DNA of 6,657 bases from Hadesarchaea archaeon (GTDB taxonomy: Archaea; Hadarchaeota; Hadarchaeia; Hadarchaeales; Hadarchaeaceae): assembly GCA_014361095.1 (NCBI GenBank), contig JACIWF010000062.1:416-7072 (forward strand), read 5' to 3'. Both the position numbers and the translations under genes were made by a program. Position 1 is the stretch's first letter; each line of letters begins with the position of its first letter. Positions 1-5,607 of this stretch are shown here, piece by piece. The notes under the pieces are model-generated. The model saw only the letters and a program-made list of their open reading frames with translations. It did no database searches and was not told the origin of the DNA.

Positions 1-2
1 AG

Positions 3-104
3 AAGGGCGAGGAAAAAAAGCACGATGATCTCTCGACGTTTATGATCTTGCTGGTCTTGATACTGATCGTGGTCCTGCTGATGCTGGTGATCCCGGTTTT
101 ATAA
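3..104 (+). CDS. C-terminal tail of a one-helix membrane protein (partial)
   Basis: This is the 3' end of an open frame that enters from the left edge and stops at TAA (102-104). The 33 visible residues are a short charged stretch (KGEEKKHDD) followed by one very hydrophobic helix of about 20 residues (from FMILLVLIL to the end), with nothing after it. That is the shape of a C-terminal membrane anchor with the charged part probably on the cytoplasmic side. An internal ATG lies at 42-44, so a tiny protein is possible, but the charged lead-in argues for a longer one. I do not recognise the family. It lies on the same strand as three more small membrane-protein genes and may belong to the same cluster. 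The stop codon overlaps a TATA-like sequence for the next gene. Confidence 0.55.
   Translation, partial: KGEEKKHDDLSTFMILLVLILIVVLLMLVIPVL
97..104 (+). promoter_or_regulatory. Putative TATA box for the small membrane-protein cluster
   Basis: TTTTATAA overlaps the stop codon of the preceding gene. Its centre is about 27 nt before position 128, the usual archaeal spacing from TATA box to transcription start. It would start a transcript almost exactly at the ATT codon that is the earliest possible start of the next frame. Inference from spacing and base content only. Confidence 0.35.
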
Positions 105-127
105 CGGTGGTTGTGGGGGTTTAGCCA

Positions 128-448
128 ATTAACTGGGCAGTTTACTGTACCTGTTTTGACAAAGATGGCACAAAAAGGAGATGCGGTGATAAAATAAATT
201 CACATGAAAAAGATAGAGACTATCAGATTAGTTCTGCGCAAAAGCGCCGAGATTATCGATTCTTCCTGATGCAGCAGGTCGGTGCCATGGTTGGCATCAC
301 CGTCGGTCTGCTGATAATGTTTTTCGGCGCGGGTTTGGTGTTTTCCCACCATTATGGAATGGCCATAGAGCTCTGGCCCGCTGCATTCATAATTCTGGGC
401 GCGATGATAATCTGGGCCGCTCTTTCCGCCCGGCGCAGGCCGAGGTAG
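128..448 (+). CDS. Degenerate zinc-ribbon protein with two membrane helices; start uncertain, possibly decayed
   Basis: The frame is open from the TAG at 122-124 to the TAG at 446-448. It reads an N-terminal VYCTCFDKDGTKRRCGDK segment, a charged linker, then two hydrophobic helices (about MVGITVGLLIMFFGAGLVF and WPAAFIILGAMIIWAAL) and a basic tail (SARRRPR). The layout matches the intact zinc-ribbon gene at 956-1303: VYC at the N-terminus, two helices, a WP at the start of helix 2, and an Arg-rich end. The metal site is incomplete, with C-x-C and one further Cys where the relative has two CxxC pairs. There is no in-frame ATG, GTG or TTG before ATG 269, so the start is either a rare codon (ATT 128, CTG 266) or ATG 269, which would drop the Cys region. 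It may be a decaying paralogue, a sequence with small indels, or a real gene with an unusual start. Confidence 0.5.
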   Translation: MNWAVYCTCFDKDGTKRRCGDKINSHEKDRDYQISSAQKRRDYRFFLMQQVGAMVGITVGLLIMFFGAGLVFSHHYGMAIELWPAAFIILGAMIIWAALSARRRPR

Positions 449-456
449 GGGATCAA

Positions 457-933
457 TTGGACGAGAGAACTAAGGACAAGCCAGACATTATTGGGCTGCT
501 TTCTTTCGGCTTCTTCTTGGTCCTCTTGGGCTTGATTTTCTCCGCAAACCCTGATTTGCACGTGAAGACATATGAGTTCTTGAAGGACATGAGTCTTCAG
601 GAGATTTACCCCGGTGTGAAATTTTTTGCCCCCACGTTGAGACACTCGGAGGTTTATACTGCTGCCTTTCAATTCTCGCTGGCTTTCGCCGTTTTCAATA
701 TCCTGATGCTGGCACTGAGGTTTATCTTCAGAGAACCATGGAGTAGGAAGGCAGGCACTGCTTCCAGCATCTTCTTCTGGTCCGGTGCAGTTTTTTCGTT
801 GAACCAGCTCGCCGGCGGATTTATAGACTGGTTCACCTTTCTGGGCCTCATCTTGATTTTTATCGGGGGGTCGATTGTTTTTGCGAGTGTCATTCGTCTG
901 GTGATGTTAAGGATTATAGCCACGAAGGGATAA
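457..933 (+). CDS. Four-helix membrane protein, function unknown
   Basis: 158 residues from a TTG codon with a purine-rich GAGGTAGGGGAT (442-453) just before it, 8 nt after the stop of the preceding frame. The N-terminus is short and charged (MDERTKDKPD). Hydrophobic segments lie at about residues 11-30, 66-90, 101-119 and 123-145. Between helices 1 and 2 is a roughly 35-residue polar loop, and the C-terminus is short and basic. I see no catalytic motif, no Cys pair and no signal for a transporter family, and I do not recognise it. Its setting between two small zinc-ribbon membrane proteins on the same strand, with tight spacing on both sides (8 nt and 22 nt), suggests one transcript and perhaps one membrane complex. 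That is inference. The reverse-strand frames under it are less plausible because this frame has coherent helices and a ribosome-binding site. Confidence 0.75.
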   Translation: MDERTKDKPDIIGLLSFGFFLVLLGLIFSANPDLHVKTYEFLKDMSLQEIYPGVKFFAPTLRHSEVYTAAFQFSLAFAVFNILMLALRFIFREPWSRKAGTASSIFFWSGAVFSLNQLAGGFIDWFTFLGLILIFIGGSIVFASVIRLVMLRIIATKG

Positions 934-943
934 ACAAACTTAG

Positions 944-951
944 GGAGGTGA
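944..951 (+). promoter_or_regulatory. Strong Shine-Dalgarno sequence that decides a CTG start
   Basis: GGAGGTGA is a full-strength archaeal ribosome-binding site. Seven nucleotides separate its GGAGG core from the CTG at 956. The only in-frame codons between the upstream TAG (941-943) and the zinc-ribbon Cys codons are GGA GGT GAC GTT CTG GTT TAC, so CTG is the only near-cognate start available at normal spacing. Confidence 0.7.
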
Positions 952-955
952 CGTT

Positions 956-1303
956 CTGGTTTACTGTCATAAATGCGGCCACAAGAACTCCGACGATGCC
1001 AAGATCTGCGAGAAATGTGGGACGCATCTGTATGTGGAGGTAAGAAAGACGGAGCCGACCTGCTTTGGACCGAAGCGAGAACATGAGGAAGAATGTTTTG
1101 GCCTGCCGCACGGTGGTATCATAGTAGCGGTGATCATAGGAGTGATTATAATAATCGCCGGATTGACCTCACTGCTCAACAACATTTTCAAATGGGATAT
1201 CGATGTCTGGAGTTCGGTCTGGCCCACTCTGATAATAATCGTGGGGATATTGATAATCGCGGGAGCGGTATACGGTCTGAGCCAAAGAAAGCGTGGTACC
1301 TAG
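956..1303 (+). CDS. Zinc-ribbon membrane protein with two helices; likely CTG start
   Basis: 115 residues if translation starts at CTG 956. The N-terminus reads MVYCHKCGHKN then AKICEKCGTHL, a complete zinc ribbon with Cys 4, 7, 18 and 21. A charged linker follows with a repeated CFG motif (Cys 36 and 47, ECFGLPHGG). Helix 1 spans about residues 54-73 and helix 2 about 86-106, with WP before helix 2 and a basic tail (SQRKRGT). From memory, small archaeal proteins with this layout are common, but none has a role I can name. The GTG at 1034 would be a poor start because it discards the whole zinc ribbon and has no ribosome-binding site, while GGAGGTGA sits correctly before CTG 956. The gene is 22 nt after the four-helix gene. 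Its TAG stop overlaps the stop of the convergent minus-strand gene. Likely a metal-binding or signalling membrane protein facing the cytoplasm (inference). Confidence 0.8.
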   Translation: MVYCHKCGHKNSDDAKICEKCGTHLYVEVRKTEPTCFGPKREHEEECFGLPHGGIIVAVIIGVIIIIAGLTSLLNNIFKWDIDVWSSVWPTLIIIVGILIIAGAVYGLSQRKRGT

Positions 1304-2019
1304 AAGCCGCGCAGCCCACATTTTTCCAGTTGGCATCTCCGGCAGATTCTCTGGTGGCTCCATTGGGAAATCGAAATTCTGGTGAAAATCCAGAAGACCG
1401 TCAAGAGGATTAACAGTAGTCCCATGTTTATGTCCCGAGTTATGCTGTCAACACCGACCAATACCAGAAACACACCCACGGCAAAAAACGCGTTGACGGC
1501 CGATCTGCCGAGCGTCCAGCGGATGGAAAACAAGGGCAGCAGCAGCCCGAGCGATACCCCTGCCGCACCAATCCAAGATATCGGCACCGCCGAGCTTTCA
1601 AGCCTCAAGCCCGCAAAGAAATAGACGAAGGCACCGATTAAGTTCACCAAGCCTCCGATGAAAAGCCCCAAGCATCCTGCGCAAATGGGCCTTTTACCAA
1701 TTCTAAAAACATGGTGGGAAAAGTTTCCACAGTTAGGGTGATGTCCTCGAAAGTTCGGCGTTATTCCTGCTGATTTTTTATACTTATTATCCGTGGCCTT
1801 CCGGTTTTTTCCTTCAGAGAAGATGCGGAAACAGCTTTTAGGGAAGGCAGTTGCGCCCATTCCCAAGAGGCAGGCTAGGACGAAGAGCGACCCTAGGAGC
1901 GGCTTTCTCAGCCCGGGATCATCTGCCACAATATTGGGATAAAAAGTGGACATCATCACAACTGCGAGCCCAAAGATGGAAACGCCCAGAAAAAATATCA
2001 GATAGTTGTTGTGGGTCAT
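1300..2019 (-). CDS. DUF2085-like multi-helix membrane protein with Cys/His clusters
   Basis: 239 residues from ATG 2019, 10 nt after the stop of the radical SAM gene; a TTG at 2028 would add three residues. Helices are predicted at about 4-24, 39-57, 112-135, 144-164, 172-192 and 195-214. The central segment GHHPNCGNFSHHVFRIGKR followed by PICAGCLGLFIGG resembles the DUF2085 signature (a Cys/His pair, then P-x-C-A-x-C-x-G entering a helix). The C-terminus has a second cluster, HQRICRRCQLEKCG (Cys 226, 229, 234). These could bind a metal or form disulphides; the family function is not established. The tight spacing indicates co-transcription with the upstream radical SAM gene, so the protein might handle its substrate or product in the membrane (inference). 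The TAG stop shares CTAG (1300-1303) with the opposing gene. Confidence 0.82.
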   Translation of the reverse strand: MTHNNYLIFFLGVSIFGLAVVMMSTFYPNIVADDPGLRKPLLGSLFVLACLLGMGATAFPKSCFRIFSEGKNRKATDNKYKKSAGITPNFRGHHPNCGNFSHHVFRIGKRPICAGCLGLFIGGLVNLIGAFVYFFAGLRLESSAVPISWIGAAGVSLGLLLPLFSIRWTLGRSAVNAFFAVGVFLVLVGVDSITRDINMGLLLILLTVFWIFTRISISQWSHQRICRRCQLEKCGLRGF

Positions 2020-2029
2020 AGCCGCCAAC

Positions 2030-3457
2030 TCAACTGAAAAGATCTTTTAGTCCCTTCAGAAGCCCTTGGCCGGCGAGATAACGATAAGTTTTCCTTTTTA
2101 TGGAATTGCTTGAGAAAATCCCGGTGAACCTTCTGGTGAGGGAGCCGTAGAAGCTGCGGTAGCAATGGTAGAGCTCTTCCTGCACCTCCCTTATCGTCAG
2201 CGTTTCAGTGGGCATGATCGCGTGTACCATGTCGTAATTGGCCCAGTTCTCGTCCTCAATCCACCCGTTCCTTTTTGCCGTTTCGTAGAGGTCGGTGCCA
2301 GGAAACGGCGTTAGTATCATGAAAATGGCTAGGTCAGGATCGATGTCGTTGGTGAACTCCCTGAGATCGGCGATGGATTCTCTAGTGTCTTTTCGGTCAC
2401 CGATGATCAAGGTTGCCTGTGCAAAAATATCGTTATCCTTCAGCAGTTTCATCGCCTTTTTTGCATCGTTGGGGTTTATTTGCTTTCTGAATGAGTTCAG
2501 TGTTTCGGAGCTCTGATTCTCAACACCGACAAGCGCCCAGTGAAGTCCAGCGCCTCTAGCCGCAGGTAGGATTTCCCGATTATTGACGATGTCATCCACG
2601 CGGACCTGCATGAACCACATTATGTCATCACCAATACCCCTTCTATTAATTTCATTGCAGAGTTCTCTGGCGTGTCTCCCCAAACCAAAGTTGTCGTCGG
2701 TCAACCAGAGGAACTTAATTCCATAATTTCGGTAGCAGAACTCCATCTCGTCCGCGATGCGTTTCGGCGATTTCCTTCTCCACTCCCCCTGCCAATGTTT
2801 CCACTGGGAGCAGAAGGTACACCGGTGTGGGCAGCCGCGGGATCCCTCGATCAGAGCATAGCCGGCTTTTGGACCCGACATCATCTTGAAGTGGTATTTG
2901 TGAACGACATCATCAACGAAGTGATAGCCAGGCAGTGGCAAACTGTCCAAGTCTTTTATCAATGGTCTGGGCGGGTTGTGTATCACCTTTTTGTCGTGGC
3001 GGAAGGATATTCCCTTTATTCCTGAAAAAGGCGATTTTTTGTCGAACGCCTTCACAATTTCAGCAAATGTCTGCTCGCCTTCACCCCTGACAATGACGTC
3101 GATTTCAGGATAGCGCCGTAGGCTCTCATCGGCAGTGGCTGTGAAGTGCTGGCCACCGGCGACGGTGAGAATTTTTGGGTTGATCTTTTTTGCCAGCTCA
3201 ATTGCTCGAACCACGAGGTAGGCGTTGCAGGTTGCCAGCGCGCTGGGGGCAAGGATATCCGGTTGGATCGTTTCGATCCGCTTTTCAAGGTCTTTCCAGT
3301 CTAGGTTTTCAGCTTGGCAATCTAAAACCTCTATTTCAACATCTCTGACATATTCTTCAAGATAGCTGGCCAGCTGTAATATTCCAAAAGGGGGTGGAAG
3401 ATACTCCCCCATCACGAACCACATTTCCTTCGGAGGTTCGACGAGCAGGACTTTCAT
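2030..3457 (-). CDS. B12-binding-domain radical SAM enzyme, substrate unknown
   Basis: 475 residues from ATG 3457; a GTG at 3493 would add 12. Residues about 1-140 form a cobalamin-binding-type Rossmann domain: it opens MKVLLVEPPKE, has LPPPFGILQLASYLE, then TVAGGQHFTAT and DVIVRGEGEQTF. The classical DxHxxG cobalamin-ligand motif is not seen, as is usual for this enzyme class. The radical SAM core begins at EGSRGCPHRCTFCSQW, with Cys 209, 213 and 216 as CxxxCxxC ligands for a 4Fe-4S cluster that cleaves S-adenosylmethionine. LTDDNFG, VGVENQS and TPFPGTDLY are typical core segments. The C-terminal region WANYDMVHAIMPTETLT through LYHCYRSFYG resembles the BchE/HpnJ-like group. Members methylate or rearrange unactivated carbons in lipids, tetrapyrroles or natural products; the substrate here cannot be named. 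It probably shares an mRNA with the downstream membrane protein, which hints at a lipid-like substrate (inference). Confidence 0.92.
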   Translation of the reverse strand: MKVLLVEPPKEMWFVMGEYLPPPFGILQLASYLEEYVRDVEIEVLDCQAENLDWKDLEKRIETIQPDILAPSALATCNAYLVVRAIELAKKINPKILTVAGGQHFTATADESLRRYPEIDVIVRGEGEQTFAEIVKAFDKKSPFSGIKGISFRHDKKVIHNPPRPLIKDLDSLPLPGYHFVDDVVHKYHFKMMSGPKAGYALIEGSRGCPHRCTFCSQWKHWQGEWRRKSPKRIADEMEFCYRNYGIKFLWLTDDNFGLGRHARELCNEINRRGIGDDIMWFMQVRVDDIVNNREILPAARGAGLHWALVGVENQSSETLNSFRKQINPNDAKKAMKLLKDNDIFAQATLIIGDRKDTRESIADLREFTNDIDPDLAIFMILTPFPGTDLYETAKRNGWIEDENWANYDMVHAIMPTETLTIREVQEELYHCYRSFYGSLTRRFTGIFSSNSIKRKTYRYLAGQGLLKGLKDLFS

Positions 3458-3460
3458 TTG

Positions 3461-3476
3461 GTTACTCTCGAGTAAC
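3461..3476. repeat. Perfect inverted repeat just upstream of the radical SAM start
   Basis: GTTACTC-TC-GAGTAAC, two perfect 7-nt arms with a 2-nt spacer, ends 3 nt before the ATG at 3457. It touches a TATA-like sequence at 3476-3483. On DNA it looks like the binding site of a dimeric repressor. On RNA it would make a 6-bp hairpin with a CGAG loop directly before the start codon. If the GTG at 3493 were the true start, the repeat would be coding (KLLESNQ). Confidence 0.5.
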
Positions 3477-3483
3477 TTTAAAC
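3476..3483 (-). promoter_or_regulatory. Candidate TATA box for the radical SAM gene
   Basis: GTTTAAAG on the minus strand, 19-26 nt before ATG 3457. The spacing is slightly short for a leaderless message (expected start near 3453). A second candidate, AATTTAAG at 3529-3536, would start a transcript near 3503. Either would give this gene its own promoter, separate from larB. I cannot choose between them. Confidence 0.35.
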
Positions 3484-3539
3484 AACTTGTCACATAAGGG
3501 TAGTGGACGAAAGCTGCAACAATGATCCTTAAATTGGCT

Positions 3540-4325
3540 TCACTTCACCCGTCTAGCAATAGAGGCCGCGAAGACGCCAGCTCCAAAACCGTTGTCGATG
3601 TTGACCACCGCAAGCTTGGGCGAGCAGGACTGAAGCATCGTGACCAGGGCTCCGATTCCTTTCAGACCCACCCCGTACCCGATCGAGGTCGGCACACCGA
3701 TCACTGGTACATCGACCAAGCCCGACACGATGGAGGGCAGGGTTCCCTCCATTCCGGCCACAACAACAATGGCTGAAACACCTTCATTGATCATCCGCTC
3801 CAGAGGTTCAAAGAGACGGTGTATTCCAGCAACTCCGACATCGTAGGCCTTGAAAACTTTACAGCCCATCACCCTGGCCGACAGAGCCGCCTCCTCAGCT
3901 ACGGGCACATCGGCGGTTCCGGCGGCTAGTATCCCCACCTTGCCTTGCTCGGGAAAAACGTGCCCTTTTCTTCGGATCAGCACCGCTCTTGCCCGGTTAT
4001 TTATTTCTATCTCGAAATCTCGGCCAAACTTTTTCTTGATCCGGGCAATTTGTGCCCGGTTCACCCTGGTGATTAGTGAATAGCCGTTGGATTCGGCCAA
4101 GGCGGCAGCAGCCTCAGCAACGGTTTCAGGGTCCTTCCCCTCGGCGAAGACAACTTCAGGAACTCCGGTTCGGCAAACCCTGTTCAAATCAATCCTCGCC
4201 AGATCCTTGATTCTCCTGATGTTGAGGGCCGATAGCTGACGCTCTGCCTCCTCCAGCGAAATCTCGCCGCGCAGAAGTTTTTTCAGGATGGAATTCAGAT
4301 CCACCGGCAGCCCAGTACCCTTCAT
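3540..4325 (-). CDS. larB: LarB: pyridinium-3,5-biscarboxylic acid mononucleotide synthase
   Basis: 261 residues from ATG 4325. LarB uses CO2 and nicotinic acid adenine dinucleotide to make the pyridinium-3,5-dicarboxylate mononucleotide precursor of the nickel-pincer cofactor, releasing AMP. The N-terminus has the LarB helix ILKKLLRGEISLEEAE. The C-terminal half is the PurE-like (AIR carboxylase) domain: VGILAAGTADVPVAEEA, VVVAGMEGTLPSIVSGL, PVIGVPTSIGYGVG, and NIDNGFGAG near the end. The Cys in MLQSCSP (residue 234) matches the position of the family's catalytic Cys. Length fits the usual 245-265. An upstream ATG at 4385 abuts the proC stop (TAAATG) and would add 20 AT-rich codons with no ribosome-binding site. 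ATG 4325 has GTGAT 3 nt before it and a TATA-like box 31-39 nt upstream, so I prefer it. No larC, larE or lactate racemase gene is in the window. Confidence 0.92.
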   Translation of the reverse strand: MKGTGLPVDLNSILKKLLRGEISLEEAERQLSALNIRRIKDLARIDLNRVCRTGVPEVVFAEGKDPETVAEAAAALAESNGYSLITRVNRAQIARIKKKFGRDFEIEINNRARAVLIRRKGHVFPEQGKVGILAAGTADVPVAEEAALSARVMGCKVFKAYDVGVAGIHRLFEPLERMINEGVSAIVVVAGMEGTLPSIVSGLVDVPVIGVPTSIGYGVGLKGIGALVTMLQSCSPKLAVVNIDNGFGAGVFAASIARRVK

Positions 4326-4356
4326 TTTATCACAATTAATTAAGCCAAGATTTGCT

Positions 4357-4364
4357 AAATAATT
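4357..4364 (-). promoter_or_regulatory. Putative internal TATA box for larB
   Basis: AATTATTT on the minus strand inside an AT-rich stretch (about 4326-4365) right after proC. Its centre predicts a transcription start near 4333, giving a leader of about 8 nt that contains the GTGAT ribosome-binding site (4329-4333) before ATG 4325. The drop in GC relative to both flanking genes supports a short intergenic spacer here. Confidence 0.35.
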
Positions 4365-4385
4365 GTCTTCGTCATCACGGGGCAT

Positions 4386-5174
4386 TTATCTTGATAGTTC
4401 TTCAGCCCTTCTTGCCGCGGCTCTGACTGCCTCCCTGATGGCGTCAGCGACCTTTTTTTCCTCCAGTATCTTCATGCCTTCAATGGTAGTACCGCGCGGC
4501 GTGCAGACCCTGCTGATGAGTTCGTCTATTTTTTCTTCAGAGGTTAGAAGTATTTCACTCGCCCCCCGTGCAGTCTGGGCGGCCAGCTTAAAGGAAACAT
4601 CCTTGGGAAGCCCGAGCTCAACCCCCGCATCTTGAACCGCCTTGATGAGGTAAAAGAAGAAAGCCGGCCCGCTGCCGCTGAGCCCGGTCACGGCTCCCAT
4701 CAGCCTCTCCTCCACATGGAAGGTGGTTCCGAGTTTCCCAAACAGTTCCTTGAGAATTCTTTCATCTTCGGCGGTGGCTCTGGAACCCATGGAGTAGGCC
4801 GAGGCCATCTGAAGCACCGATCCACATATGTTGGGCATGGCCCGGATCACTCTGCCCCTTGTCCTTTCCTCGATAAATTTGGTAGAGACACCGGCGGCCA
4901 CCGAGATGAATAGCTTTCCCTCGGAGAGATCCTCAACCTCCTTGAGCACAGGTTCGACCAAGTCCGGTTTCACGGCGATAAACACCACATCGCTTTCACG
5001 GACGAGCTTTCTGTTGTCGTTGGTCGCGGCGACGGATAATTTTGCCAGCTTGTTGATCTTCATCTCATCCGAATCGCTGACGATAATTTCGTTTGGACTA
5101 AGTGCACCCGATTTCAGAAATCCTCTGATCAGTGAGGAACCGAGGTTACCTCCGCCGATTACTCCGACCTTCAT
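4386..5174 (-). CDS. proC: Pyrroline-5-carboxylate reductase
   Basis: 262 residues from ATG 5174, close to the usual 260-275. It catalyses the last step of proline synthesis, reducing 1-pyrroline-5-carboxylate to proline with NAD(P)H in the cytoplasm. The N-terminal Rossmann fold is clear: MKVGVIGGGNLGSSL (GxGxxG), then VFIAVKPDLVEPVL and VIRAMPNICGS (usually RxMPNTP; here the Thr-Pro is Ile-Cys). The C-terminal dimerisation and active-site domain has GLSGSGPAFFFYLIKAVQDA (residues 164-183), AAQTARGASEIL, and CTPRGTTIEGMKILE (residues 224-238), where the family normally has SPGGTT. The two substitutions are mild and the fold looks intact. The upstream leader contains a GGGG run as a modest ribosome-binding site. 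The stop directly abuts an alternative start of larB, so the two genes may be co-transcribed, though no metabolic link between them is known. Confidence 0.95.
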   Translation of the reverse strand: MKVGVIGGGNLGSSLIRGFLKSGALSPNEIIVSDSDEMKINKLAKLSVAATNDNRKLVRESDVVFIAVKPDLVEPVLKEVEDLSEGKLFISVAAGVSTKFIEERTRGRVIRAMPNICGSVLQMASAYSMGSRATAEDERILKELFGKLGTTFHVEERLMGAVTGLSGSGPAFFFYLIKAVQDAGVELGLPKDVSFKLAAQTARGASEILLTSEEKIDELISRVCTPRGTTIEGMKILEEKKVADAIREAVRAAARRAEELSR

Positions 5175-5201
5175 CGCAACCCCACTATCTCTAGATGGCA
5201 G

Positions 5202-5209
5202 ATAATAAA
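5202..5209 (-). promoter_or_regulatory. Putative TATA box for proC
   Basis: TTTATTAT on the minus strand, centred about 31 nt before ATG 5174. The predicted transcription start is near 5179, giving a leader of only a few nucleotides, typical of archaeal genes. It would drive proC and probably larB. Confidence 0.5.
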
Positions 5210-5210
5210 G

Positions 5211-5520
5211 TCCTAACTCAAGTGCTAAGGAATCACAGCAGTAAAAAAGTTTCAGGGTCGTTGGGGAAGGTTAAAAGTTGTGGAACAGATCGTTAAAGGA
5301 TGTACCTCGGCAGCTGAGTGGGTGGTAAAATTTAGGTTTTAGACAGGAGCCGTTAGGGGCGGTTAATGCGTCGCACCGTAAAGATAACCCTTTCCATCTT
5401 CGTTGAGCGGAGCCACATAACTATTTCAAAACTGATGCCATGCGGAAATTTTTCTCACCGGATCCAATGGTGGGCTCCACAGGCAGCTGATTGGGTTAAA
5501 GCCGGTGGAGAGGCCAAATA
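5211..5520. other. Non-coding gap between proC and the tRNA
   Basis: I find no credible coding frame on either strand. The longest plus-strand frame (from 5366) runs straight through the tRNA, and the minus strand gives only peptides of about 20 residues. The left end carries the proC promoter and the right end the tRNA promoter. A TAAAATTTA at about 5326-5334 could be another plus-strand TATA box. The GGAGCC words at 5346-5351 and 5409-5414 can pair with GGCTCC at 5473-5478, and a long hairpin lies at 5456-5507. A structured RNA is possible; no match to RNase P, SRP or C/D-box RNA signatures is visible by eye. Confidence 0.4.
5456..5507. repeat. Long imperfect hairpin of unknown function
   Basis: CACCGG (5456-5461) pairs fully with CCGGTG (5502-5507). 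ATCCAAT (5462-5468) pairs with ATTGGGT (5490-5496) with one wobble, so 13 pairs stack with only a 5-nt bulge (5497-5501). Inside, GTGG (5470-5473) pairs with CCAC (5477-5480). It could be a structured RNA on either strand or a leader element. There is no T-run after it on the plus strand, so a simple intrinsic terminator is unlikely. Confidence 0.4.
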
Positions 5521-5534
5521 CGTAAAGTTTAAAC
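5521..5534 (+). promoter_or_regulatory. BRE and TATA box of the tRNA-Thr gene
   Basis: CGTAAA (5521-5526) fits the BRE and GTTTAAAC (5527-5534) the TATA box. The TATA centre is about 28 nt before the mature 5' end at 5559, so transcription should begin at or 1-2 nt before the tRNA. Confidence 0.65.
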
Positions 5535-5580
5535 AAGCTGGACAGAACTCAAAATGGAGCCCCGATAGCTCAGCCGGTAG

Positions 5581-5607
5581 ATTGTGGCCAGTAGCCTCAA
5601 GCCGTAA
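5581..5607 (+). other. tRNA intron 1, D-stem, position 22/23 (27 nt)
   Basis: Its removal joins G22 to A23-G24-C25 and completes the D-stem. The precursor folds as a relaxed BHB. The central helix is CGGU (5575-5578) with GCCG (5601-5604), one pair being a wobble. The first bulge is A5579-G5580-A5581, and the second is UAA plus A5608, 3-4 nt. The inner stem is UUG/CAA and GGC/GCC around a U-U mismatch, closed by loop CAGUA. Because 5581 and 5608 are both A, position 23/24 gives the same mature RNA. Confidence 0.78.

Noticed and set aside
352..672. Minus-strand 106-residue frame opposite the small membrane-protein genes
   Set aside because: It crosses the junction of two plus-strand genes that have coherent helices, and it has no domain or ribosome-binding site.
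2672..3025. 117-residue plus-strand frame opposite the radical SAM gene
   Set aside because: It is antisense to the conserved radical SAM core, with no ribosome-binding site or domain.
3522..4083. Plus-strand frames opposite larB
   Set aside because: They mirror the codons of a clearly conserved LarB protein and show no protein-like features of their own.
4363..5205. Plus-strand frames of 90-125 residues opposite proC
   Set aside because: They are Ser/Leu-rich antisense shadows of a well-conserved reductase.
5428..5490. Possible C/D-box guide RNA (CTGATG near 5432, CTGA near 5487)
   Set aside because: The C-box match is poor, no convincing D' and C' boxes are present, and the stretch is dominated by a long hairpin that such RNAs lack.
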